Of a DNA stretch of 64,000 nt, positions 47,001 through 58,094 are shown one piece after another. The position numbers were made by a program, and so were the translations under genes. Every line of letters begins with the position of its first letter. Position 1 is the stretch's first letter. The notes under the pieces were generated by a model that had not been told where the DNA came from, made no database searches, and worked only from the letters and a program-made list of their open reading frames with translations. Source of the DNA: Ilex aquifolium (taxonomy: Eukaryota > Streptophyta > Magnoliopsida > Aquifoliales > Aquifoliaceae); assembly GCA_951799425.1 (NCBI GenBank), contig OX637409.1, positions 20,014,460 to 20,078,459 on the forward strand, written 5' to 3'.

Positions 47001-49254
47001 TTTTTCTAAAAGTTTGTACATCTATATAAATTTCAGATTTTTATTAAGTTGTTTAGTTAATATGTTAGTGGTTTTATGTTAGTGGGTAGTTATTTAGGTA
47101 GTCGAGTAATGGGGTGAGTTAGTTATTTACAAGTTGCTATCTTCTTGTACTCAAAGACATTACTATCAATGGAAATGATATGTGAAATTTGTAATGAACT
47201 TTCTTATGAAGATTGCGGAGGTTAGGCACCTTGAATTAAACCATCAGAGGTTTCCAACCCCCCTCGAAGCGGGTCTTTTCTTCCCTTATTCTATTTTTTA
47301 TTTTGCTTATATTTCTCTAAAAGTGTGCACATAACAATTGGTATCAGAGAAGACACTCCTATTAATGGCTACCTCATTAGAGATTTTGAAGTTGATGCAA
47401 GATAAATTTCAAGAAGGATTAAAAAAATTAATCGAGGAAAATCAACGCATACTAGAAGGCTTCAACAGAGTTCAAAAATTCCTTCGAGAGAGAATTTAAA
47501 TGTCAGTCAAACAAGATCCCGTGCAAAAAAACGTGAACACTTAGATGAACCTAGAGATGAAGAACAAAATGGGGCTCAAAAAGCATCGGGCACTTCAACA
47601 CAATGAGGCATTAAGATAAGAAGATAAGGAATATTTACTAGTGGGACACAATCCTACGCCACCACATGAGAAACAAGGCAGTCAATGGAGGTGCATCAAA
47701 CATCAGTTGTGCTTGGACTTTGGCATCGAAGAGCCCACTGATCAAGTGAGTGGAGGTGTTCATCATGTTCACTGTTACGAGGATATGGAAGTGGGTTGGT
47801 CTCTTCCTTCCTTTTGTACACAATAAATCAAACTTTGAGGACAAAATTTGTTAAAAAGGGGAATAGAATGTTACATGCCTATTTTTCTAAATGTTTGTAC
47901 ATCTATATAAATTTTAGATTTTTATTAGAAAGTTGTTTAGTTAATTTTTAATGGTTTTATGTTAGTGGGTGTTATTTAGGTAGTGGAGTAATGGGGTAAG
48001 TTAGTTATTTGCAAGTTGCTATCGTCTTGTATTTAAAGACATTACTATCAATGGAAATGGTATGTTGAATTTGTAATGAACTTTCTTATGAAGGTTATGG
48101 AGGTTGGGTTCACCTCGAATTGAACCACCGGGGGTTTCCAACCCCCTCGAAGTGGGCCTTTTCTTCCCTTATTCTATTTTCGTTTTGTTTATATTTCCCT
48201 AAAAGTGTGCACATAACAGTAGTGTTGAGGTACCAGCTATATCTCTGGTTTCTAAAAGGGTAGCAAATTATGAACAATCCATTTTTTTTTCTCTTTTTTG
48301 GTAAGTGGTAATAAGTGCTACCAAACCTCATTCCTTCCACTTTAGCATCAATAAAATAATGTTCTTCCAACAGTTTGACTCAGGTTAGCCGAAATTCCAC
48401 ATTTGCTTTAAATTTTGTTTCCCTCGATCCCCAAAAAAAAAAAAATAGAAAAATGATATTCGAATCTAATCTGGGACCCTAAGGGAACTCGCAAATAATC
48501 TAATAGCTACATAAGATCAAAACTTTCGTTAATTTACTTTTCCTACCATCGCTCATAACCCAAAAGTTCATCTAATCCCAAACCGAGATCCTCAATTCAA
48601 AATCCACCATCACGTGTGTGTATATGTGTGCGTGTGGGTGTGAATGTAAATATTCAGACATATAAGAGAGAGAGAAGGGACTAACTTGGAGCGTTGGCCA
48701 GTATACGGCTTGGGATTACCATCAACAAAGAAATACAAAGTAGGAAACCCTTGAACCTCATACTGCTCCGTCGACTCACTCTCCTCCGTCGCATCCACTT
48801 TCGCCAGCATCACCTTAGCTCCCTTCAGCTCCGTCGCCGCCGCGGCGTACTCCGGCGCTAGAGCGTTACAATGTCCACACCACGGTGCATAAAACTCCAC
48901 CATCACATACTGATTACTCTCTATGAAATCACTGAAATTTCCGTCCGTCAAAACGAAGACGTCCTTGTCGTCGATTTTAGGAATCGAGTACTCATCCTCG
49001 TGGTCGAATTCGTCGTAGTTTCCCAAGTCCTCGTCGTCGTCGTCGTCTTCAGGGTCCATTTCATGGAAGGGATCCAAGTACTTAGGGCGTTCCAATGAGG
49101 CGTCGAATTCTTCCTCGGCTTCAAGGTATCTGAGATCTTCGTCGTCATTTGAGTCGGCTTTGGAGTCTGATGGTTTGGAGAGAGATGGAGTGGTGAGGAG
49201 AGAGAAAAGAAGAAGAGCTGAGATTGAGAGGATGACGACGATTCGGCTCGACAT
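41019..49254 (-). CDS. PDIL1-4-like protein disulfide isomerase, ER lumen
   Basis: Twelve exons join to 594 residues: 49254-48686, 46386-46257, 43735-43570, 43474-43356, 43228-43148, 42676-42590, 42463-42389, 42204-42136, 42050-41970, 41872-41738, 41397-41341, 41234-41019. It has a signal peptide (residues 1-26), an acidic N-terminal extension (DPEDDDDDEDLGNYDEF), a first thioredoxin domain with FYAPWCGHC (CGHC 126-129), two redox-inactive b/b' domains, a second catalytic domain with IYAPWCGHC (CGHC ~465-468), and the ER-retention end VKDEL. A repeated PESSEAK motif precedes it. Length, exon count and acidic extension fit the PDIL1-3/1-4 subgroup. It forms and rearranges disulfides in secretory proteins. 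Introns 1 (2.3 kb) and 2 (2.5 kb) are large because of transposon insertions. Confidence 0.95.
44466..46072. mobile_element. MULE-type non-autonomous element in PDI intron 2
   Basis: The ends gggtaaattgcacaaatagt and actatttgtgcaatttaccc are inverted, and the arms stay related for roughly 150 bp. Flanks ttaaaagaa (44457-44465) and ttaaaaaga (46073-46081) look like a 9 bp target duplication with a slip in the A run, as expected for Mutator-type elements. Inside are a CT-rich stretch (44840-44870) and, at 45650-45780, imperfect repeats around gtgtcctggccgtgtccg. No transposase is encoded. Confidence 0.85.
46988..48218 (+). mobile_element. TRIM-like miniature LTR retrotransposon in PDI intron 1
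   Basis: Two direct LTRs, 46988-47336 (349 bp) and 47869-48218 (350 bp), start TGTTACATGCC and end CACATAACA. Right after the 5' LTR comes a methionine-tRNA primer-binding site (ttggtatcagaga), and before the 3' LTR a polypurine tract (aaaaaggggaata). The 532 bp interior holds only a 43-codon gag-like frame starting MATSLEILKLMQDKFQEGLK. Flanks gtaat and gtagt are a 5 bp target duplication with one change. It has no pol genes, so it must rely on enzymes in trans. Confidence 0.92.
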
Positions 49255-49257
49255 TTT

Positions 49258-49313
49258 TTGCCGCGAATTTTCTCAGATCTGAGAGGTGAGACTACGAGTT
49301 CACTGAGGTCACG

Positions 49314-49345
<32 letters not shown>

Positions 49346-49480
49346 GCGGAACGGTTTCTATAGTGCGTATGGTATGGACGCAGCGTGGTTTGTTAGTTTG
49401 TGTCCTTCTAAAGTTCTCATGGCAACAATTTAGCAACGTATTTGATTAGACATCTAATCAACGCTAATGAATATCATTAG
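49258..49480 (-). repeat. PDI 5' leader/proximal promoter, repeat unit 1
   Basis: Upstream DNA of the PDI start codon. Phrases ctgagaggtgagactacgag, ttcactgaggtcacggagag, ttgttagtttgtgtccttct and gattagacatctaatcaacg reappear in diverged form at 49680-49876 and 56075-56410. A (GA)n run lies at 49312-49340, which in the transcript orientation is a CT-rich leader. Confidence 0.8.
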
Positions 49481-49679
49481 ACCAAATGTCTATTGATACA
49501 TGTTTCATGTCTCGAGTGTACTCTTGGCTACTATTTATAATGTTAAAAAATAATAATAAAAGAATTATAAGTATTCTAATATATTGTTAATGAACTCATA
49601 ATTTATAAATTTTAAATTTTTTAGTGAATATTAGTTCTAACACATGTATATTAGATATTAAAGTAATAGACTTCTTCTC

Positions 49680-49876
49680 CACGAGATCACCAAGATCTCA
49701 GAGGCGAAACTACAACGAGTTTACTAAAGTTAAAAGTGAGAGAAAGTAGTATCAAAGATGAAGGCTTTAGTCTAATTGTAAGGACACCGTTTGTCGGCCT
49801 TTATTAAAGATTCTTACAGCAAAACCTTAAAAAGTAGTCTTCTAGAGTACTATGAAACAAGAAATGTGTTTTAACC
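49680..49876 (-). repeat. PDI upstream repeat unit 2, interrupted by transposons
   Basis: Contains ctcagaggcgaaactacaac, gagtttactaaagttaaaag and attcttacagcaaaacctta, parallel to units 1 and 3. The unit resumes at 52314-52344 and again at 55816-55930, so two separate insertions (49877-52313 and 52345-55815) split it. Confidence 0.75.
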
Positions 49877-50170
49877 CATGGGCGGAGCCAGTTATAGGCC
49901 AGAGCGGGCACTGGCCCACCCTAAAAGAAAAAGTTTTTTTAATTACCTACATGTATGATAGATGCTTTATGAATTAATTCACGGGTGATGCCCACCCCCG
50001 AGTCCATGAACCAACAATACTTAGAGGTGCTCACACTCATGATCCATGAAAATTCCTTTTATTTATTCATCTTATTCATATATACCTCTTCGATCACCAC
50101 ACAAACCAACAAGACTTTGAGACAGAATATGAAAACAGAGGAAAGAATAATTGAAGAAGACCAATGCTAA

Positions 50171-52000
50171 GAGCAACTCCAAGGGGCTATCTAAACCAAA
50201 CCTTTTAGCTATTTTAGATAGCCTCACCTTAAAACATCACTCCAACGGACTAGCTAAAGCCCTATCTATTTCCCATAGCCCATTTTTCGCTCGCTACGCG
50301 TAGCTAGCCAGTCACGCTCGCCTCTTGCTGCCTCTCTCCTTGCTGCCTCGCTCCGCCTCTCTCCTTGCTGCCTCTCTCCTTCATCGATCGATTTCTCTCC
50401 ATCCTTCATCGATCAGACCACCAGATTTCTCCAGACCACCATCGATCGAACTTAATCTCAGACCGATTTCTCCAGACCAGAGGCACACAGAGGCAGCAAT
50501 CGACCACCAGACCACCATCGATCCTTGGGTTCAGACCACCATCGATCCTTGGGTTCTCCTCTTTCTCCTTGGGTTCAGACCACCATCGATCGATCAGACC
50601 ACCATTGCTCGAATCCAGAGTATATGCATATATATTCTGACACTTTCTCCCTCCACACCCCATTCTCCCTTTCTCTGTTTTCTCCCATATGTGATCTGGG
50701 TATTTTGAGATTGGACCATTTCTGGGATTTCTTGCTGGTGATTGTGTTGGTATGTTTCAGTTATTCAAATTTTGATGAATTTTGGTGCTTTGTGACTTGA
50801 AGATTAATGGGTTTCGGTTTATGGAATTGGTTTGATGTTGGTTTGATTAATGAATTGGTTTGATATTGAATGGTTTGAAGATTAATGAATTGGTTTGATA
50901 TTGAATGGGTTTCGGTTTATGGAATTGGTTTGATTAATGAATTGGTTTGATATTGAATGGTTTGAAGATTAATGAATTGGTTTGATATTGAATGGGTTTC
51001 GGTTTATGGAATTGGTTTGATATTGGTTTGATTAATGAATTGGTTTGATATTGAATGGTTTGAAGATTAATGAATTGGTTTGATATTGAATGGGTTTCGG
51101 TTTATGTTTCAGTTATGGAATTGATGACATTATTAATAGGTTCTGATCATGTTTTCTGATATTGAATGGGTTTCGGTTGGGAACCTAGCTGAGTATGAAC
51201 CACTTTGCTTCACAAATAGGTTCTGATCATTGCAAATAGCTGAGTATGCACCTGTTGTAGTCCTAGAAAACCAGGCTGCTGTGGAATATGAAAACGGAAG
51301 GATAGAAAATGAAATTCTGATAGATTGTGACTGGCCAACAGTCCACTGACCAACTGAGTATGCATCTTTTTCTATAAAATAGCTGAGTATGCATCTTTTT
51401 CTATTGCTTCACTGACCAGTAAAGAGTAAGAATGCTGACCTTTGTCTGTGTTTGAATTTTCTAGGTGAACATACCATCTAGCCTCTTTCCTTCCATTGAT
51501 CTTACTTACATTGAGGACAAGTACTCGGGCCTCTCAACACAAGCCCTTTTGAATGCACATAACCTGTTATTTTCTTTTGGTTGGTTGGAGAAAGGAGGGG
51601 TGGTGGTATATGAGCTTGTTACATTTGAACTGAATTTATCCCATAGTAGGTGAAGATATGCAGTTGCATTCTCAATTGTTTTTAACTTGATAGAAATTAT
51701 GCACTGAATTTCTCACCATAGGAAGTCACTTTGATAGGGCAACACTTCAAGAACATACTGTCCATAGTTATGTGGCGTAAACACGTCATCATGTGTTGTC
51801 ATCGATATGGTAATAACATGGTATACTACATAATATTTTATATTTTAATAATTAAGAGTTAGTTGAAGTTAGTTGAAGTGGTTAGCTAAAATAGATAGCG
51901 TTGTTGGAGTGAGTTTGAAAAAGTGGGTAGCTAAAGTAGATAATGGAATAAAAAAATATATTTTGGCTAGCTAGTTTAGATAGCCTCCTTGGAGTTGCTC
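50171..52000. mobile_element. PIF/Harbinger-like non-autonomous element, 1.83 kb
   Basis: The inverted ends are gagcaactccaaggggctat and tagcctccttggagttgctc, flanked by TAA on both sides (50168-50170 and 52001-52003), the usual three-base PIF/Harbinger target duplication. The interior begins with a gene-like CT-rich leader full of 'cagaccaccatcgatc' repeats, then a tandem array (50810-51110), then a 62-codon frame (51465-51653: NIPSSLFPSIDLTYIEDKYS). No transposase is present. The interior may hold captured host sequence. Confidence 0.8.
50810..51110 (+). repeat. Tandem array in the Harbinger-like element
   Basis: The phrases gaattggtttgatattgaat, gggtttcggtttatgg and tttgaagattaat are reshuffled in higher-order repeats of about 110 bp. 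Confidence 0.85.
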
Positions 52001-53743
52001 TAAGATGGTAAGTGTGACTCTTCGGCAATTGCAACCCTCTGGTGACTTTTTTAGAAAGAGATTAATTGTAAAGGGATATAATTAGTCTCATTTTTTTTTT
52101 TATGTAAAATGGGTAATTAGATTTTTTTTTTATTATTTTTAATTACACCCAACATATATTGGCTTTTGGCCATTTGGGTTTAGCAAAGTTTTAGGAATTA
52201 AATATGATTTTCAAAATTTACTTTGTATCATTTACTTTAGTCAGTTGAAAGGAAAAAAATATAATTTTCAATTTAAGTGTCCACCCTTATATTAATTTCT
52301 GGCTCCGCCCCTGTCTCAACCAATTACAAAAACAATATTGTTATTGATGGTGTAATTTACGTGGCTGTGTAGCAGAGCTTGAGGCTCAAAAGAGAGAAAT
52401 GGATTAAAAATTTATTAGGAATGATAATGGGAATTCACTAGGACATTCAGTCGAAGCTACAAGGCTCGTAGTGGTGAATAACCAATCACATAAACAACAA
52501 CCATTAATTAAAATCGATAGACAAGAGATTTATATTGGTTCATCAGCTTAAAAGTTTGGTTAGTTTACTCTAATGCAATCTCTTGCTCTTATGGGGGGTT
52601 TTCTATCATTTGGGGAAGAAGATTACAAGACTACAAAGAATCTATTCTCAAATCTTAGATCCTTTACAAAGCAAGGGATCAGTCTCTATTATAGTGTGTA
52701 GGAGCTTCGCGTAATCATCGTGATCCCTTCGTAGCTGTCGTGATCTTTGCATAACAGCCGTGATCTTTACGTAATTGCGGGGATCCTTGCGTAATTAACG
52801 TGATCTTCTTGGGATTGGTACAATCCATGTGCCAAGAATTTTTGGCCGTTAGAGGCTATATTCTCTAGGCATGACATGACCTTCTGGAATGTGTGAGCTA
52901 TCGTTGTCACAGTGTGTATGAGGGTCACGTTGATGATGATTCCCGATCTGCACCAATAAGGTGGGGAAACCTGAGTTGGGACGTCTGAGCTGGAAGACCT
53001 GAGCTGGTGTAACGACATGGGGAGCTAGGGATTAGGAGCTCAGCTTGTTCACTCGATTTTTGTTGTGTCGAACTGGAACTCAGATTCTGACATTATCATG
53101 TGGGCCCCTGTTGGCGCATGTCTCCGAGATTCTTCTGAGCCGAGCTTAACCTTGGATAATTTTTAGTATCATCAGTTGTCCCCTAGTCCTGAGCCAAGTT
53201 TGCCTTGCCTGACGTGGATTGGGAATGACCTGCACTTTTGGTTGTGGACAACTCTTCTCGTATTTTACTTGAGATATTGCTTAATATTGCTTCTTTAATA
53301 CTTCTTGTATAAAAGGCCAAGCCTAAGGTCTGTATGGCCCCCTTGACTTGGGCTTATCGAAAATTTATGAGCTGAGAGCTCATCGTATGTTTTTGAGCTG
53401 AAAAACTCATCTTGAGTTTATAAGCTTAAGAGCTCATCGTATATTTATGAGCTAAATAACTCATCTTGAGTTTATGAGCTGGAGAGCTTATCTTGAGTTT
53501 ATGAGCTTAAGAACTCATCGTATGTTTATGAGCTTAAGGGTTCGTCGCGTTCTCTAAATGAATGAGTTGAATCTTTCATTCATTGATGGAGAATCTTTAC
53601 AAAGAACCTCTCATCTTCTACTTTCCAGCCTCACCTCACTACTGGTAAAATCTCTTTAAATGATTTGTGCTCCACGAGTGAGGTAGGGTTTTTCCTTCTT
53701 TAGTTTGCAACTCATAGTTTTTTTGGCCTAACCACCTTTGTGA

Positions 53744-54424
53744 TTACGTACATTTCTTTCTAGGGCTCCGATCTTTCCTCTTTTCCTTCTCCCTATAAGT
53801 AGAGGAGTTTCCAACTTTTAAGAGGAGAGATTCTTCTCCATTGATGTACTTCTCTACTTTTGCCAACATCTTGGCCATACTGGCTTCAGGGTTCTTGGCA
53901 ATCAAAAATAATAAATCCTTCGATTGGACCCCCAACCTGGTGATAAAGGTTGTGAGGGCGAACTTCTCATCAAGGGCAACCACTTTTAAGGACTTCGAGT
54001 TGAATTTCAGAACATAGCTCCGTAGTGATTCGTTTGGACCCTGCTTTACACTCAGCATGTGGTAGGAAGACTTTCGGTAAGTTTGGGCCCCTATGAAGTG
54101 GGATAGGAATGAAATGGAGAGTTCTCTAAAAGAGGAAATCAAAGCTGGAGCTAGCCTATTGAACCAATCTAAGGCTGAGCCCTTCAGGGTGATGGCGAAG
54201 GCCCGACAGTGCACTGGATCGTGGTATGCATGCAATTCCAACTGATTCTTGTACGTGTTGAGGTGGTCCATGTGATCTTTCGTCCCATCAAATATTTTGA
54301 TCTGAGTAATTTTGAATTTTTGAAGAAGAGGAAAATGTAGCACCTCAAAAGTGAATAATGACTTTGTTTGTTGAGCCAGAGCATCCATAGTCATCGGAGT
54401 TTTGCTTTTCACTGCTTCCTTCAT
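53744..54424 (-). CDS. Retrotransposon gag protein
   Basis: An open 226-codon frame. It carries the retrotrans_gag core, seen as YKNQLELHAYHDPVHCRAFA, TLKGSALDWFNRLAPALISS and KQGPNESLRSYVLKFNSKSL, ending in a Lys/Arg-rich tail (REKEKRKDRSPRKKCT). Gag assembles the retroelement particle. It is intact over the core but has no downstream zinc knuckle or pol frame, so it is either a remnant or acts in trans for a non-autonomous family. Confidence 0.88.
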   Translation of the reverse strand: MKEAVKSKTPMTMDALAQQTKSLFTFEVLHFPLLQKFKITQIKIFDGTKDHMDHLNTYKNQLELHAYHDPVHCRAFAITLKGSALDWFNRLAPALISSFRELSISFLSHFIGAQTYRKSSYHMLSVKQGPNESLRSYVLKFNSKSLKVVALDEKFALTTFITRLGVQSKDLLFLIAKNPEASMAKMLAKVEKYINGEESLLLKVGNSSTYREKEKRKDRSPRKKCT

Positions 54425-54429
54425 GTGGC

Positions 54430-55000
54430 TTAGCTCCTACTGGATCTCTCTGAAACATCGCTCCTAGAATTGATTCCTCCCATTTTGTTGGGGAGGAGCT
54501 GGGACGCGCTCGTCTCTACAGACTCCTTTGATTTGACTTTAGACTTTATCTTCCTCCCCATTTTTCAGCACTTTGCGATGCACGTTATTAGCAGAGTGAC
54601 TGAGATCATTCTTTTCTGCAATCTCCTTCAAGGGATTTTGACGATGATGTTTCCCATGCTGGGGATTATCCTGGGCTAGTTGTGCCCTCTAGAGATTTTG
54701 AGTGCGGATAAGAGTTACTAGATCCTCACTTTGCTTAAGGAGATGCTCATTGGCTTGACGCAGCACTTTTACTTCATTGTTTGGAGGGGAATATGCCATT
54801 GGCAGATTGTCTTCTTAGTTCAGCAGAGGGTTTGCTAAAATTCTCTGCTGTCCCACAACATTGACTTCTTGCTGGTTCTGCAAACGTAGTAGATTTTCCT
54901 GAGTTTTCTCATGTTGTGCGTAAAGACCATCAATTACTGAATGTATCAGTATAATTTTAGTAGGAATCGAAAATAACCTTTCCTACAGACAACACCAAAC
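54430..55000. other. Leader region of the gag-only retrotransposon
   Basis: In the element's own direction (minus) this follows the primer-binding site. It is mostly diverged gag-leader sequence with short Gln/Asn-rich minus-strand frames interrupted by stops; nothing else is recognised. Confidence 0.45.
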
Positions 55001-56074
55001 TGATGATGTAATTTACGCGGTTGTGTAACAGAGCTCGGGGCTCAAAATGGGGAAATTGATTAAAGATTTATTAGGGATGATAATGGGGATTCACTAGGAC
55101 ATCCAGTCGGAGCTACCAGGCTCATAGTGGTGAATAGCCAATCACAGAGACAACAGCCATCAATTGAAATTGATAGACAAGAGATTTATAGTGGTTCACT
55201 AGCTCAGAAGCTTGATTAATCCACTCTAATGTAGTCTCTTGCACTTGGGGGGGGGGGGGAGGTTTCTGTTATTTGGGGAAGAAGATTACAAGGCTACAAA
55301 GAACCTATTCTCAAATCTTAGATCCTTTACAAAGCGAGGGATCAGTCCTTATTTATAATGTGTAGGAGTTTCACGTAATCAACGTGATCCCTGCGTAACC
55401 GTCGTGGTCCTTATGTAATAACAGGGATCCTTGCGTAATCAACGTGATCTTCTTGGAGTTGGTACGACCCATGTGCCGAGAATCTTTGGTTAGGGGCTAT
55501 ATTCCCTAGGCGTGACGTGACCTTCTAAAAAGTGTGAGCTGTCATTGTCACAGTGTGCACAAGGGTCACGTTGATGGTGATTCCTAATCTGCGGCAATAA
55601 GGTGAGAGACCAGAGCTGGGAGGTCCGAGCTGGAAGACCTGAGCTGGTGTAACGACATGGGGAGCTAGGGATTAGGAGCTCAGCTTGTTCACCCGATTTT
55701 AGTTGTCTCGAACTGGAACCCAGATTTTGACGTTATCATGTGGGCCCCTATTGGGGGCATGTCTCCGAGCTGCTTTTGGGCCGAGTTTAACCTTGGATAA
55801 TTTTTAGTATCATCAATTATATTTATCAATAATTTTATTGGTTAAATCAATCATTACTATGTATTTTATTCAATGTTAAGATTAGACATCTAATTTATGG
55901 TGATCTTAATTCTCTATGAAGTGCACTTTTGATTGCAATATATTATGTTAAAAAAATAATAAAAGACTTGAAAGCGTTCTAATAAATTGTTAATGGACTC
56001 ACTATTTATAAATTTAAATTTTTAGGTAAGCATTAATTTTAGACATATATATTGAACATTGAATCACTGAACTT

Positions 56075-56410
56075 TCTATCCACAAGGTCATTCAGGTAAG
56101 GCATGAGAGGTGAAACTACAAAGAGTTCACTAAGGTCATAGTGAGACGGAGAGAGATTTGGTAGGAAATGAGTTTATAGAGTGCCTGGGATGAAGGCAGC
56201 ATGACAATATCTAGTTGTAACGATGTCGTTTGTTAGTGTCCTTCAAAGGTTCTTATAGCAAAAACTTAAAAAGTAGTCTCTTGTAGTGGGTGTTTCAGCC
56301 ACTTACAAAAATAATATTTATTATATTTATCAATAATTTTGTTGGCCGAATCAATTATTACTATTTGATGAATAATGTATTCTGTTCAATATTGAGATTA
56401 GACTTCTAAT
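56075..56410 (-). repeat. PDI upstream repeat unit 3
   Basis: Repeats gagaggtgaaactacaaag, agttcactaaggtcatagtg, ggagagagatttggtagg, gtcgtttgttagtgtccttc and aaacttaaaaagtagtctc in the same order as units 1 and 2, followed by gtgtttcagcc and ttacaaaaataatatttat, which is the uninterrupted version of both insertion sites in unit 2. Confidence 0.8.
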
Positions 56411-56424
56411 CGTTGATCTTAACC

Positions 56425-57000
56425 CTATGTTTGGTATGAAGGAAAGTTAGGTAAATGGAAAAATGAAGATGAAAAATAGGGGTGGAAGAAAAGTGTTTCC
56501 ATTGTTTGGTTTCAAGAGAAAAGAGGATGGAATGGAAAAAGGGTGGAAAACTTATCCATACCGTTAACCATTTTTTATCCTCCCAAAATTGGGGGGAAAG
56601 TGGAGTGAAATGTGTATAATTACCACCATGCCCTATTGAGACTTCCACATCCTTCCAAATGCTTGCATACTCTATGTTCTTTTTTCTTGAAAATGGCCAT
56701 GTGTAATGGAATTTGGTTATGGGGTATAATAAATGTTCACATAAATATAAGAACATATATAAAAAAAATTCTAAAAGGACATTATAGTAAAATTAGTAGA
56801 TAATAGATTTTTTTGTTTCTTTTATTGCTACCAAACAAAATAATAAAAAATTTAATTCTTCATTTTTTCATCCATCATACCAAACAAATAGGATGAAAAA
56901 TAAGTTTCCTTTCCCTATGGATGGAAAGCCCATTTCTTTCATTTTTCTTTCCTCTATTTTTTTCATCTTTCCTACCAAACGGATAGTATTGTTAATTATT
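56425..57000. mobile_element. Possible hAT-type MITE
   Basis: The left end ctatgtttggtatgaagg and right end ctaccaaacggatag are roughly complementary, and internal mirrored phrases (ggatggaaagcccatttc / gaaaagaggatggaatgg) support a foldback layout. The target duplication is not clear. Confidence 0.5.
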
Positions 57001-58094
57001 ATTCAGTTCTTAGTTCTTGCATTTTCAAACACATGATTGAAATGTGTAATATTTCAATACTCTATTTAGTCATATATTTTGTTCATCTATACTGTCTATT
57101 ATCCAATACAATCCCTCTTTTACTAATACGGCAACCAAATAAGCCCATGGGGGAACTTTTCTCCCCATGAGTGGGTAACAGGCCGTGCCGGACCTACATT
57201 ACCGGCTGGGTAGGTTAGTCGGGTCATTGACACTTCCTTCCCTAGCTTTGCAGGGCATTTTTCTCACACCCCTCATCCTAGACCAGACCCTGTTCATCAT
57301 GTGATTATTTTGGCTCTTATTGCCATAAGCTCTCTTCATATGGTGCTTCTATTGGCCTATGATACAATCAAATGTCATCTGCATGCTTAAAGGCATCATC
57401 CTCTTCCTGTTCCTAACCGTTATACCTTCTTTTGCAATGATTTTATTTTGGGATTCCACGCTTCGAAAAGTCTTTAAAAATGGGTCTGTATTAGCCTCTG
57501 TGTTCCAAAAAAAACGTGCTACGCCCGCCCCCTTTGTAGTAGATGAGATTAGGATGAAAGAGCTTTCTTTCATTAACATTCATAACTCAACTAACAAAAT
57601 CTGAATGTAAACCATGGGTCCAGGTGCATAAACCCATAGCCCTAACTAGGTAAAATCTCATAAATTTTGTGCGTGTATGTGCACACCCCCCCTCGGGGTT
57701 TTTTTTTTGGAGAGGGTGGGGGGTGGGGGGCAGATTGAATGGCGAAGAACGTGAATCGTGGAACAGCAATAGATACATACTAATAGGCATGGCATGTATA
57801 TCAATTTTAGTAGAGGCAATGTTACACAAAGAAGAAAAAGTTTAAGGAAATAAATCATACACTGGTAAACAGGGAAAAATGTTGCAAGATGATGCCTTTC
57901 TGCTTTTCAAAGCAGGTAAGCTCTAAATATTTATACTCTTCAACCGATTTATTTGTATAACGAAATATTTATACACTTGAATTTCCTTTGTGGTCTCTAT
58001 AGCTCTTTAATAATTCAATGAAAAAATGATACCAAGCTATAAGAAAAAAAAGGAGACTGCAGACCAGAAAAAGGTTGGGGGGGGGGGGGGGGGG
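57001..58094. other. Spacer downstream of the receptor-like kinase
   Basis: No gene is supported. A region of even composition at 57180-57600 is open on both strands for about 80 codons without any domain. G/C homopolymers occur at 57685-57730, and a run of 17 G at 58078-58094 adjoins the kinase stop codon. Confidence 0.4.

Larger units (their letters stand above)
49877..52313. mobile_element. hAT-like element split by a nested insertion
   Basis: Ends catgggcggagccag and ctggctccgcccctg are inverted. The flanks ttttaacc (49869-49876) and tctcaacc (52314-52321) give an 8 bp target duplication with two changes, typical of hAT elements. After removing the nested 50171-52000 element only about 600 bp remain, AT-rich and non-coding, so it is a MITE-size derivative. 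Confidence 0.75.
52345..55815 (-). mobile_element. Gag-only LTR retrotransposon (TR-GAG type, Ty3/gypsy-like)
   Basis: The LTRs at 52345-53174 (830 bp) and 55001-55815 (815 bp) both run TGATG...ATCATCA in plus-strand reading and differ by many substitutions, so the insertion is not recent. Orientation is minus: the gag frame is on that strand. Just inside 55001, minus-strand ggtgttgtctgtaggaaagg resembles the gypsy primer-binding leader (usually ggcgccgtctgtgggaa), and the polypurine tract (gactaggggac) lies inside the other LTR. Flanks gttat and attat match at four of five bases. Protease, RT, RNase H and integrase are all missing. Confidence 0.92.

Noticed and set aside
50325..50800. Plus-strand Ser/Pro/Ile-rich frames, 127 codons
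   Set aside because: Made of 'cagaccaccatcgatc' repeats in the leader of a Harbinger-like element; no domain.
57349..57604. Overlapping 76-81 codon frames on both strands
   Set aside because: No domain, no splice partners and no family similarity that I can name.
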